Assembly: GCA_963718295.1 (NCBI GenBank)
Contig: CAVQYV010000007.1
Coordinates: forward strand, 1-64,000
Direction: 5' to 3'
Origin: CAVQYV01 sp963718295 [NCBI: uncultured Methylomirabilota bacterium]
GTDB lineage: Bacteria > Methylomirabilota > Methylomirabilia > CAVQYV01
DNA length: 64,000 nt
In this document: one piece after another, positions 15,801 through 23,402 of the stretch
Layout of the letters: each line of letters starts with the position of its first letter
How positions within the stretch are numbered: the stretch's first letter is position 1
Notes under the pieces: generated by a model
Database searches by the model: none
Told to the model about the DNA's origin: nothing
The model's input: the letters and a program-made list of their open reading frames with translations, nothing else
Made by a program: the position numbers and the translations under genes

Positions 15801-16296
15801 TGGTGCGGATTCCCCGCCAAGCCTCATTTTGAATTGACATATGAATCGTCTGCTCCCCCAGATCCTCGTACTCGAACCCGAGCTTGCCGCTGACGGCGTC
15901 ATGCACCATGCTGGAGACGCAGATCCCTCCTCCCTCCGCCAGGGCTTGAAGGCGGGCGGCGACGTTCGTGAGCCTCAGTCGAACGATGTTCACCCCGTCC
16001 CCGTAGATCCTCCCTTCTTCCTCCACCAAATCCTCGAGGCTCACCCCCATGCGGAACTCCATCTTCCGATGATAGGGGAGCTCGGCATTCCGCTCAGAAA
16101 GGTCCCGCTGCATCTCGGCGGCAGCGTTCACCGCGTCCAGGACGCTGTCGAACCGTGCGAGCAGGTTATCGCCTGTGGCGTCCACCACCTGGCCTCGATA
16201 GTGACGGATCAGGATCTCCATCGCCCCCTTGTAGGCAGCCAAGGTGCGAATGGTCCCCACATCATCATGGCTTATTAGGCGGGTGTAGTCCTTCAC
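15790..16296 (-). pseudogene. Class III adenylate/guanylate cyclase catalytic-domain remnant
   Basis: Encodes KDYTRLISHDDVGTIRTL, VVDATGDNLLARFDSV, MEFRMGVSLEDLVEEEGRIY and LAEGGGICVSSMVHD, which is the CHD catalytic domain seen at the N terminus of TPR-type cyclases. KLIAILSADV lies just upstream in frame but with a stop before it and no ATG start. A short insertion (VRLRLTN) disrupts the NIAARL motif, and the domain ends abruptly at the arylsulfatase remnant. It would not make a normal cyclase. The matching C-terminal end may be the remnant at 11.79-12.02 kb, 4 kb away. Confidence 0.65.
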
Positions 16297-16524
16297 ATCC
16301 GCAGACAGGATGGCGATGAGCTTACGGGTGATGCCCTACAAGGGGTCATGGGAGATCCTCCTGGGATCGGGTGTTAAGGTGATGGTGGCGACGGCTATGG
16401 AGGGAGATCAGTAACGTATCCCATTTCTTCTCAGGGCCTCGCGGAAGACCCAAAATGAGAATTGAATGCGGAACAATGGGATTAGTGCCCTTCTTACTCA
16501 ACTTCTTACCCACTCGGCCTATTT

Positions 16525-17466
16525 CTACCTCTGGTCTTCCAGCCATGTGAGCAGCGCTTCTGCCAGGGCAATGCGACGGTCAGAAAAATTATGGTCCGTG
16601 TCCAGGATGATCTCGGAGAAATTGAGGGCCTTCTGCTCGCGAAGCGCTTTCACCAGGGGTTCATGATGTTTATCCAATGGCGCCATCTCGTCTCGTCTGG
16701 CACCGATCAGCAGCAGGGACTTGCTGGATAAGGCAGGAGCATTCTGAGCTATATCGGTCGACTCACCCTTCGCCAATGCCTGTTGAACCAAGGCTTCACC
16801 GGGGATCTTGCGGACCATGAACTTCTCTTGGTCCAGCCAAGCTGCTATCCCTTTCGCCACTTCTGGATCTTTCGCTCTCCGTGCCGTCCATACCGGATTG
16901 TAGGCGGCAATCGATGCCACAGAATGAATTCCAGGGTCCTGGGCCGCTGCGGCAAGGGCGACGGCACCCCCGAAGCTATGGCCGACCAGCACGATCCGCC
17001 TCGAATCGATACGCCACTGGGCAGCGTTCTTTTCCTCACGTAGGAATTTGAGGGCTTCCCCCACATCTTCCACCAGCATCGTGAACGAGGAGTACGTTCC
17101 CTCACTGCCCTCAAACCCCCGATAATGAAACCATATGCAATTCCATCCTGCACGACGGAAAATCGGAGCCAGGTCTGCATTGCAATCCCCGCCGGGAAAA
17201 CCGTGCAGCAGTAAGACTGTGGGGTGAGGACCCTTGCCCTGAGCCAGGTAAACCATGGTGAACATCCGGTCACCATGGCTGGGAATGGCGCGCTCCAGAT
17301 AGGCAGCCGGGTACTGGGGGTCGAAGACCGCGGGGTCTTCTGCAGTCGCGGCAGCGACGCGGGCTTTCAGGTCTGAAGCTGCACCCTTCGCCTCAGCGGT
17401 CCATGAAAAGAAAACAATCAGGACGAGCAATGCCCACAGCAAAGGAATACGGCCCGTTCTTTTCAT
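16525..17466 (-). CDS. Exported alpha/beta hydrolase
   Basis: A 313-residue hydrolase with a signal peptide (MKRTGRIPLLWALLVLIVFF, cleavage near AEA). The catalytic triad is visible as Ser in GHSFGG, Asp in GARRDEMAP and His in DTDHNFSD; LLLHGFPGGD supplies the oxyanion HG. It is similar to dienelactone-hydrolase or BAAT-like esterases, with substrate unknown. GGAGG lies 9 nt upstream of ATG 17466. It follows the 17533-18045 gene on the same strand with a 66-nt gap, so the two may be co-transcribed. Confidence 0.85.
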   Translation of the reverse strand: MKRTGRIPLLWALLVLIVFFSWTAEAKGAASDLKARVAAATAEDPAVFDPQYPAAYLERAIPSHGDRMFTMVYLAQGKGPHPTVLLLHGFPGGDCNADLAPIFRRAGWNCIWFHYRGFEGSEGTYSSFTMLVEDVGEALKFLREEKNAAQWRIDSRRIVLVGHSFGGAVALAAAAQDPGIHSVASIAAYNPVWTARRAKDPEVAKGIAAWLDQEKFMVRKIPGEALVQQALAKGESTDIAQNAPALSSKSLLLIGARRDEMAPLDKHHEPLVKALREQKALNFSEIILDTDHNFSDRRIALAEALLTWLEDQR

Positions 17467-17532
17467 ACCATCTGCCTCCTCTCTGCACACAAGACTCAGA
17501 ACCCTGCTCCCCTCCATTCGGTCTGGCCAAGG

Positions 17533-18045
17533 TCATCGAGCAGGCAGGGTATAGGTCTCCGTGAAGTCGAAGTAACACTCAGCAGAAGCTCCAGGGGTCA
17601 GGGGCGCGATGCGCTTGCCACTAAAGGAGCCGGTTCCCTGGATTCCCTCAAACTGTCCCGTCCCTTTGATGTAGCTATAGGTGGCCTCAAAGGTGCTGAT
17701 ACCGCTGGCCTGGGCCGTGGTTTTGCCTTGCGCCTTGAAGATCTTGGTGGACCCGTCTTCAAACGTAATCAGGTTATAGCCCTGGAATGGGCCGTTCCCG
17801 TTGGTGTAGTCGAAGGTGAGTCTGCCGATATGGGTGGCCACCTCGCCGGTATCGTGGGACATCAGCCCTCTGTGTTCCGCTACACCGATCATATGGCCTG
17901 GCACGTCGCCCACTTCGATCCGCTCGATCTTGGAGAAGTGATATACGGAACGTCCTTTCGCGGTCTCGGCCCCAGCCAGCGATAACGCCCCAAATACCAC
18001 CAGGACAGCAATTGCAAGAGTCGTGAAGCGTAGTTTCGTTCCCAT
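17533..18045 (-). CDS. Exported allene-oxide-cyclase-barrel-like protein
   Basis: A 170-residue protein with an N-terminal signal peptide ending near AGA. The mature region has the pattern GRLTFDYTNGNGPFQGYNLI and YIKGTGQFEGIQGTGSFSG, typical of AOC-like or dirigent-like beta-barrels found in bacterial exported proteins. No enzyme activity can be assigned. The recurrent leader motif lies about 60 nt upstream. A related + strand remnant (KGTGKYEGIKGG) occurs near 37.04-37.16 kb. Confidence 0.65.
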   Translation of the reverse strand: MGTKLRFTTLAIAVLVVFGALSLAGAETAKGRSVYHFSKIERIEVGDVPGHMIGVAEHRGLMSHDTGEVATHIGRLTFDYTNGNGPFQGYNLITFEDGSTKIFKAQGKTTAQASGISTFEATYSYIKGTGQFEGIQGTGSFSGKRIAPLTPGASAECYFDFTETYTLPAR

Positions 18046-18107
18046 CCTCTCTTCTCCTTATCCCACCTTCTGGACCGGAAATGATTGACTTCGCATGCCG
18101 AGACGGC

Positions 18108-18140
18108 CGATTGTTTCTATAGGCCGTCACCCCCCTTGCT
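18108..18140 (-). promoter_or_regulatory. Recurrent leader motif, member 4 (upstream of 17533-18045)
   Basis: On the minus strand AGGGGGGTGACGGCCTATAG is followed by AAACAATCGGCC, about 60 nt before the start codon. The 34-base 3' flank resembles that of the orphan member at 11.67 kb. No terminator is evident upstream here, because the OYE gene ends only 33 bases away. Confidence 0.5.
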
Positions 18141-18173
18141 CCGACCAGATCTGCCCCCGGCTTTCGAATCCCC

Positions 18174-19394
18174 TCAAGCACCCGGTTGCACGCAGTGAAT
18201 GCCTTCTCCCTTGACGGCGGCCATGAAGCAGCCATTGCAGGAGATGCAGCTGGACCGGGCGCGATCTCCTCCAGCCCAACGGCCGGGAAGATCGGGGTGC
18301 CGGATCAGGGGTCGGGACAGGGAGAAGTAGTCGACATCCCCGCAATGGAGGATACCCCACATCCTCTCCAAGGAACGGAGTCCGCCTACGAGCATCAGGG
18401 GAACTTCGGGGGCTGCATGGCGGATCGTTTTGGCCGGAGGGAGATTATACGCCTCATCCCTCCAGGATAGGATCTCGCGACGCAAAACAGAATTTCTATC
18501 GGCGCGCGATCCACTCGATACCTCGATGGCATCGATTCCAGCTTGGGCCAGGGCGGATGCCAGATAGGCTGCATCCCTCTCCGTGGTGGATCCATCAAAC
18601 CCGTCATGGGCGTTGAGCTTGATCAGCACCGGATAGGACGGGCCTACCTCTGCACGAACGGCGCGATAGGCATTCAACGCAAAACGCGACCGGTTCTCCA
18701 GCCCACCGCCGTAGCGATCAGTGCGCTGATTCCTCACAGGGGAGAGGAACTGGCTGATAAGGTAGCCGTGCGCCCCGTGAAGCTGGACTCCATCGAATCC
18801 TGCAGCCTTTACTCGGCGCGCAGCGGCGGCAAAGGCAGAAATCATCTCCTCGATCTCCCCCTCGCTCAGTTCCCTGGGAAGCTCGGTGTAACCCGGGCTG
18901 AGTATCGCACTGGGGGCCACGGCTTGCGCACCACCGCTGGCCTCCCGATTTGACTGCCCGCCAGCATGGCAGATCTGTGCTACAATCTTCCCGCCCCGGG
19001 CGCGTACCGCATCTGTCAGATGGCCCAGGCCTGCCAGGAGATCGTCCCGGTCAGCACCTGTCGAAAAGGGGAGGAGACGTCCGTCGGAACGGATATACAT
19101 ATAGCCGGTTATAGCCAACCCCACTCCACCGTCCGCGAGGCGTCGATGAAGATTGATCAGCTGTTCGGTAACCCGTCCCTCCGGATCCCCCATACCTTCC
19201 CACGTGGCGGACCGCACTAAACGATTCTTGAGCATCAGCCCGTTGATGGTGGTGGGCTCGAAGATGCGGGTCAGGCTCTGCTGCTCTGCCTGCGCCAGGT
19301 CCCGAGACAACATCCAGGACCCTGCCGCCGCACCGGCCGCCATGCCTAAGCTGGTGCGCAAGAACTCCCTTCGTGTGATTTGCTTGCGCTTCAT
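18174..19394 (-). CDS. Tat-exported NADH:flavin oxidoreductase (old yellow enzyme family)
   Basis: A 406-residue protein. The twin-arginine signal TRREFLRTS is followed by an Ala-rich core. The FMN barrel shows RLVRSATWEGM, ICHAGGQSNRE, the substrate-binding HGAHGYLISQFLSP and RTDRYGGGLENRSRF, and the phosphate-binding VGGLRS. The C terminus has CISCNGC, reminiscent of the cluster cysteines of larger OYEs, though only three are present. The likely reaction is reduction of an activated C=C bond; a Tat signal on an OYE is uncommon. I chose ATG 19394 (MKRKQI); an in-frame ATG at 19466 belongs to the leader motif and is less likely. Confidence 0.85.
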   Translation of the reverse strand: MKRKQITRREFLRTSLGMAAGAAAGSWMLSRDLAQAEQQSLTRIFEPTTINGLMLKNRLVRSATWEGMGDPEGRVTEQLINLHRRLADGGVGLAITGYMYIRSDGRLLPFSTGADRDDLLAGLGHLTDAVRARGGKIVAQICHAGGQSNREASGGAQAVAPSAILSPGYTELPRELSEGEIEEMISAFAAAARRVKAAGFDGVQLHGAHGYLISQFLSPVRNQRTDRYGGGLENRSRFALNAYRAVRAEVGPSYPVLIKLNAHDGFDGSTTERDAAYLASALAQAGIDAIEVSSGSRADRNSVLRREILSWRDEAYNLPPAKTIRHAAPEVPLMLVGGLRSLERMWGILHCGDVDYFSLSRPLIRHPDLPGRWAGGDRARSSCISCNGCFMAAVKGEGIHCVQPGA

Positions 19395-19452
19395 TTCGTT
19401 CCCTCCTTTGTCCTGCGATGGGACAGAAAAAGCTGAATTTGGATCGATAAAA

Positions 19453-19486
19453 AGCCAATCGTTCTTATGGGCCATCACCTTCCCTT
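19453..19486 (-). promoter_or_regulatory. Recurrent leader motif, member 5 (upstream of the OYE gene)
   Basis: On the minus strand GGGAAGGTGATGGCCCATAA is followed by GAACGATTGG, about 60 nt before ATG 19394 and 45 nt after a terminator. An ATG inside it would open a short frame that runs into the OYE gene. Confidence 0.5.
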
Positions 19487-19530
19487 GTGCCCATAAAGCC
19501 TCGATAGGAGGCCTTTCAGGACCAGGGAAC

Positions 19531-19568
19531 AAAAAGCCTTCTCGGCACAGACCTTCCCACCGGGGGCT
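19531..19568 (-). terminator. Terminator-like hairpin in the OYE leader
   Basis: The minus-strand AAGCC...CGG / CCG...GGCTTTTTG contains the TCTGTGCC loop segment seen in leaders A and B. The stem is interrupted by mismatches. Confidence 0.45.
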
Positions 19569-19904
19569 TCCGAATTCCTGATAACTGGAACCGGACTTCT
19601 TTTGTTCTGAATTACTACCCCATTTCTAAACCCTGTTTACCAGCCAGGGGTTAACCCAGAGAGACGAACCTCCCTCCCTTCCGTCTGCCACGCCCTACTG
19701 GGTGCTATGTACTCCTCCTGCATAGCATTGTCAATTGAATTCAAAAATAACGCCGCCAGTTGACCCCAGGAGGCGAGATGTTTGTTGGCAGGGAAGGGGG
19801 GGGGAGAAAGGGGGGCATTGAGCGAAGATGGAGTTCTGGGGGCTGCCAAAAGAGAGTGGCGACTGGGCCACACATCCGGTTCCATGGCTGGTTGAGAGAA
19901 AGAA

Positions 19905-19929
19905 GGCAGGGCCGTTGGTAGACCCTGCC
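19905..19929 (-). terminator. Terminator downstream of slp
   Basis: GGCAGGG / CCCTGCC form a 7-bp stem with an 11-base loop; on the minus strand it is followed by TTCTTTCTCTC. It lies 120 nt after the corrected stop of the Slp gene. Confidence 0.6.
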
Positions 19930-20048
19930 TGTCCGTAAGGCCCGGCGTCAGGCCTTGCTTTATCCTATCTTTCCTTTTCAATAAATGATTCATCGCCACA
20001 GGGGCGCCCGGACAGGTCCTTCGGGGCCGCCTTTCCCACTTGTCCTTT

Positions 20049-20698
20049 TTACCTGTGTCCGCCACCTCCATGTCCGCCATGCCTCCATGCCCCCCATGCC
20101 CATGTCCTCCACCTCCATAAAAGTAAAAGCCGGCGGAAAAGGGCACATAGTAAGGACCGGGCCACCCCCACCAAGACCGGCCGTAGTACGGGTAGTAGGG
20201 GTAGTATGGGTAGTAGGGATCAGAGTAGGCAGAATAGTATGTCCAGGATTCAGGAAACATACGTAGAAACTTTGAACGGATCACCGGGGCTTGTTGTTCT
20301 GCCTCCCCGATCTTGAGCATCCGGGCGCCGATTACCTCTCCCACTACCGTGACATAACGACCCGCCCGGTAGATTGCCGGGTCCAGATAGCCCGAATGGG
20401 TAATAAGGAATCGGCCCTCGGAACTATCGAGCTCGATCGGCACATCTCTTCGGCCCAAGGGCTTTTGCAAAACCTGCAGCTCCGTTTCCTCCTTCAGGTT
20501 ATCCACCTGGAGGATCTCTCCACCCAACAAGACGCTACGTCCCGAATAGACCTCGGGCTTCAGCTGGAGTTCGCGAAAAGAAACAGACAGGTCTGCCTCT
20601 TGTCGAAGCTCTCGGGGGACTACGGAACATCCCCCCAGAAAGACGAGGGACACAAGGACCCCCCAAAGCGCAATCTTCTTAGACAGAGATCCCTTCAT
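20049..20698 (-). CDS. slp: Slp-family outer-membrane lipoprotein with Gly/His tail (frameshifted)
   Basis: The start ATG 20698 gives MKGSLSKKIALWGVLVSLVF and the lipobox FLGGC, then the Slp domain (SFRELQLKPEVYSGRSVLLGG, ILQVDNLKEETELQVLQKPL). It continues with a Tyr/Pro-rich stretch (DPYYPYYPYYPYYG) and a Gly/His tail. Near 20080 the frame shifts: in the next frame the tail reads HGGHGGGGHR and stops at 20049-20051, as expected for the family. The uncorrected frame would add about 130 meaningless residues. The His-rich tail may bind metal ions. A 38-residue lipoprotein gene precedes it by 73 nt. Confidence 0.8.
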
Positions 20699-20771
20699 CG
20701 GTCCCCCTTCTCCTGTTTTTTCAGGTTTCCGCGTGTGCCCCTTCCAATTCACCTCGGTGATACCCGTGTCC

Positions 20772-20888
20772 TTATCCTCCGTGCAAGGGTCCGGGTCCAA
20801 CTGGAACGACGATACATCCCGCCAAAAAGGAAAGAAGTACCACCACTGCAGCCCAGAGACCAATCTTCCTCAACAAGGTACTCTTCAT
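20772..20888 (-). CDS. 38-residue small lipoprotein
   Basis: ATG 20888 opens MKSTLLRKIGLWAAVVVLLS with lipobox FLAGC, then IVVPVGPGPLHGG and TAA at 20772-20774. Its N-terminal region resembles that of Slp next door (KKIALWGVLVSLVFLGGC), so it may be a truncated duplicate or a genuine small lipoprotein. AAGGAG and AGGGA lie upstream. It probably shares a transcript with slp. Confidence 0.65.
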   Translation of the reverse strand: MKSTLLRKIGLWAAVVVLLSFLAGCIVVPVGPGPLHGG

Positions 20889-21449
20889 CTGTCCCTACTT
20901 TTTTCTCCTTCAGGTCTTAGCCTCTTTCTCATGTTCTGTTCAGTCTCCCTATTTAGAGATCAGCAATCGCTGTGCCATTCACAAAGTAAAGCAACGTCGC
21001 AATCTCAGATTCCTGGAAGACCAGACCGCAGAATGCCGACCAGAAAGGAATTACGTGATAGTTAAGACATCAGGATTCGAATCCCCCCGGCTCTGTTGAT
21101 GCTCCAAAGAACGACAAAATCAACTCCAATCCGGACTCGGATAGACTGTTCTGCGGAGGCTCCTGAATGGAGGATCCCTCGCTTTTCCACCAAGTTAGAA
21201 GGGGATGGGCCTCTCTTTGCAGAGGGCGTTTCCTATCGACAAAATCGACCCACATGTGGCGGAAATGTCGAATGGATTGGAAATGAGGAGAAGCAACCGA
21301 AAGGATAGAAGGAAAAGTGCTGGGAAATCGAGGGGCCCTCAAAAATGCAGATAGAAGGCCTGCCCAGCGAAAACCGCAACCTGTCCCTTTCCAGGAGGCA
21401 ACGCGGGTTCAGATCCCGCTGGGGATAGGACGCACCGCGGTCAAGCTTG

Positions 21450-21492
21450 GGAGGGAAATTGGGGAAATTGGGAAATTGGGGGGAAATTGGGG
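21450..21492. repeat. GGGAAATTG tandem microrepeat
   Basis: About five units of GGGAAATTG or GGGGAAATTGG in 43 bases, ending in GGGGACACATCCCC, a small palindromic run. A shorter similar run (GAATTGGGGAAATTGGGGAG) lies at 38783-38802 inside another gene. Confidence 0.7.
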
Positions 21493-21550
21493 ACACATCC
21501 CCATTTCCTCATCGGGCCAGGGGGCTTCACCGCGGAAGGCCGGCCTTGAT
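21485..21550. repeat. Repeat shared with 11757-11815 (second cyclase gene end)
   Basis: On the minus strand it carries LIKAGLPR and a stop at 21537-21539 plus the same 3' flank as the cyclase remnant at 11.79 kb. Only about ten codons are open before a TAG. It is probably the scar of a second cyclase gene removed from this spot. Confidence 0.55.
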
Positions 21551-21617
21551 CAGTCCCTATGGCCTCTTGACTTGATTCCAAAGCTATGCTACCGCGCCTT
21601 CGCCTTTTCCTTCCCTT

Positions 21618-21980
21618 TTTCCGTTACCATTTCGTTGCCAAAATGTTCCAAAACAATCCAAAATGACCACCCTCAACTCAAACCATTTTTATCATATAAA
21701 TCCTCGCGATTTCAAGAAGAAATGCAATTTGCGGGAGATTGCGGGGGAGGGTCCGAACCGGCTCATGGCCCAAAGGTCGCTGGTTCAAACCCAGCCCCCG
21801 CTACCAACGAAATCAAAGGGGTTAGAGATTCTCTCTGGCCCCTTTTTGCTTTGAGGGATTTGGATTGATGAAAGACAGGTTCGGAGGCACTTTCGTACAG
21901 AAATTGCGAAAGGGAATCAGCCGATCGGCTTAGCTGAGTTGTAATGCAAGCTCTGCACGAACATCCCCTTTCTTGTTTCT
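21618..21980 (+). repeat. tRNA-fMet-associated direct repeat, copy 2
   Basis: Contains a degenerate tRNA 3' half (about 21757-21806, ending CTACCA), a terminator (about 21814-21848) and 130 bases matching copies 1 and 3. The D-arm is missing and the anticodon stem no longer pairs, so it is not a tRNA. The T-stem is changed to GCTGG/CCAGC, still paired. Upstream 140 bases match copy 3 but not copy 1. Confidence 0.8.
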
Positions 21981-21999
21981 GAGACGCCACTGAAATCAG

Positions 22000-22033
22000 G
22001 GGGTTGCGAAGTTCGCAGCCCCTTTTCCTTTTC
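22000..22033 (+). terminator. Intrinsic terminator (+ strand)
   Basis: GGGGTTGCGA and TCGCAGCCCC pair (10 bp with a U-G pair), followed by TTTTCCTTTT. No upstream + strand gene was found; it may end transcription reading through the tRNA repeat. Confidence 0.55.
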
Positions 22034-22310
22034 CACCGTCACCAAAATGAAACCGGCTTTCACGATCGTCCAGCGCTCCGACTGCCTCTCTGACCATTGG
22101 CCGGCAGGGACGCCCATGTGAAACAGCATCCCTAATGCCCAGGTTTTGCAATGCAGGAAACAACGTTCCAAGTTCTACTAAGGCGGGTTAACAGGCGCCC
22201 ACAGGCTTCGATTCATAATTGCATTCCGGACGAGCTCCCAGCAGTTGGAAAAGCAGATTGCTGCCGGTTCATTTCTAAAGAGTGGCTAACGGGAGGGGCG
22301 GGGCCGGCCA

Positions 22311-23294
22311 TCAGGTCCTCGTCTCTCGACGCGCGAGGAGGATGCCTGGCGCCATGGGCAGCCAGTAGCTGAAGCCGCGAAACAGGAGCGTCGCAGCGAG
22401 GCCGGCGGCGATCGGTACTCCCATCAGCTTCAGTGTCGCCACAGACGCTGCCTCGAAGATGCCGAGCCCTCCAGGCACGGGTCCCAGCGTACGCGCCAGC
22501 GTCGAGAGCATAAAGCTTGCGAAGACCTGTACCGGGTGAACCGAGAGACCGAAGGCACAGAGCATGATCCAGAGAGTCCCGGCGTCGAGCAGGAAGATCG
22601 AAACCTGAAGGCCCATGCACCGGGTGATGAGCGAGCCGTCATGTGCAATGCCCGGTGTCGCCTCTGCAAGCGCCCGAAGTCCCGACCCGACGATCGGCAG
22701 CCGCTGGATCCATTGTGGAAGCGTCCGGCCACGGCTCACCAAGCCGAGGATCGCGGGAATGCCTGCCGCCACAGGAGCGAAGATGACCACCGGCAGGATG
22801 ATGAACAGTGTGAGATCTCCGTGGACCCAGACGACCACGAGTGCGATGAGCAAGGCCGCAACATACGCGGCATAGTAGCTCGCGAGGTCGACGACGATGG
22901 CAGCCATGCTGGTTCCCCGCGGAATGCCGCGGCGATCCAGCGCGCGGACGACCAGCAAGGTTCCGCTCATGCCGCCGCTGGGAACCACCTGGTCCATGAA
23001 GAGTTTCGCAAGACCAAGGCCCATATAGGACCAGAGTGGCCTTGAGATGCCCGCGCGCACAATGATTCGTTGCCAGATCCGGGCGTCCGCTATATAGGTA
23101 CCCATCTGGAGCAGGAGGCCGAGGAGCAGCCAGGCGGGCTGAGCGTGAGCCACGAGGCGCGCGAACTCCTGCTCCTCGCTCCGATGTGCTGCGAACAACG
23201 CAACGGCCACCAGGATCGCAAGCCCGAAGAGCCAGGAGATCCAGCGTGCTCCCGCCTTCTTTTTCCCGTCGGTCTTACACTCTACGTTCACCAT
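22311..23294 (-). CDS. LPG-synthase/UPF0104-type integral membrane protein (putative flippase)
   Basis: A 327-residue protein with about 8 hydrophobic segments and the family pattern KLFMDQVVPSGGMSGTLLVV and LGPVPGGLGIFEAASVATL, as in the membrane part of lysylphosphatidylglycerol synthetases and UPF0104 (PF03706) proteins. No C-terminal aminoacyl-transferase domain is present, so it is the stand-alone membrane type, probably moving a lipid or polyprenyl compound. I chose ATG 23294 (MVNVECKTD); an upstream in-frame start gives a non-conserved extension. It lies 108 nt after the P-type ATPase gene. Confidence 0.75.
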   Translation of the reverse strand: MVNVECKTDGKKKAGARWISWLFGLAILVAVALFAAHRSEEQEFARLVAHAQPAWLLLGLLLQMGTYIADARIWQRIIVRAGISRPLWSYMGLGLAKLFMDQVVPSGGMSGTLLVVRALDRRGIPRGTSMAAIVVDLASYYAAYVAALLIALVVVWVHGDLTLFIILPVVIFAPVAAGIPAILGLVSRGRTLPQWIQRLPIVGSGLRALAEATPGIAHDGSLITRCMGLQVSIFLLDAGTLWIMLCAFGLSVHPVQVFASFMLSTLARTLGPVPGGLGIFEAASVATLKLMGVPIAAGLAATLLFRGFSYWLPMAPGILLARRETRT

Positions 23295-23402
23295 GGCAAA
23301 CAAGCAGAATTGGTGCAAGGGCAATGCAAATGGAGCCGCGAGCGCTGGCAACGTGAGCGGATGCCCCGCTGGCCCGCCGCTGGCGCTGCCGGTTGGGTCC
23401 GT

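Larger units (their letters stand above)
20889..22310. other. Non-coding repeat-rich stretch
   Basis: About 1.4 kb with no credible gene. It contains tRNA T-arm-like fragments (GGATTCGAATCC at 21072-21083, and GCGGGTTCAGATCCCGC near 21403-21419), GGGAAATTG tandem units (about 21450-21490), the 58-base repeat shared with 11.76 kb, tRNA-associated repeat copy 2, and a terminator at 22000-22033. The rest (about 22034-22310) shows nothing I recognise. Confidence 0.6.

Noticed and set aside
19637-20048. Continuation of the Slp frame by about 130 residues
   Set aside because: After one indel the usual Gly/His tail and stop appear in the next frame; the extension has no family match and crosses the terminator.
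21757-21806. Functional tRNA-Met in copy 2 or copy 3
   Set aside because: The D-arm is absent and the anticodon stem does not pair; only the T-arm, acceptor 3' side and CCA remain.
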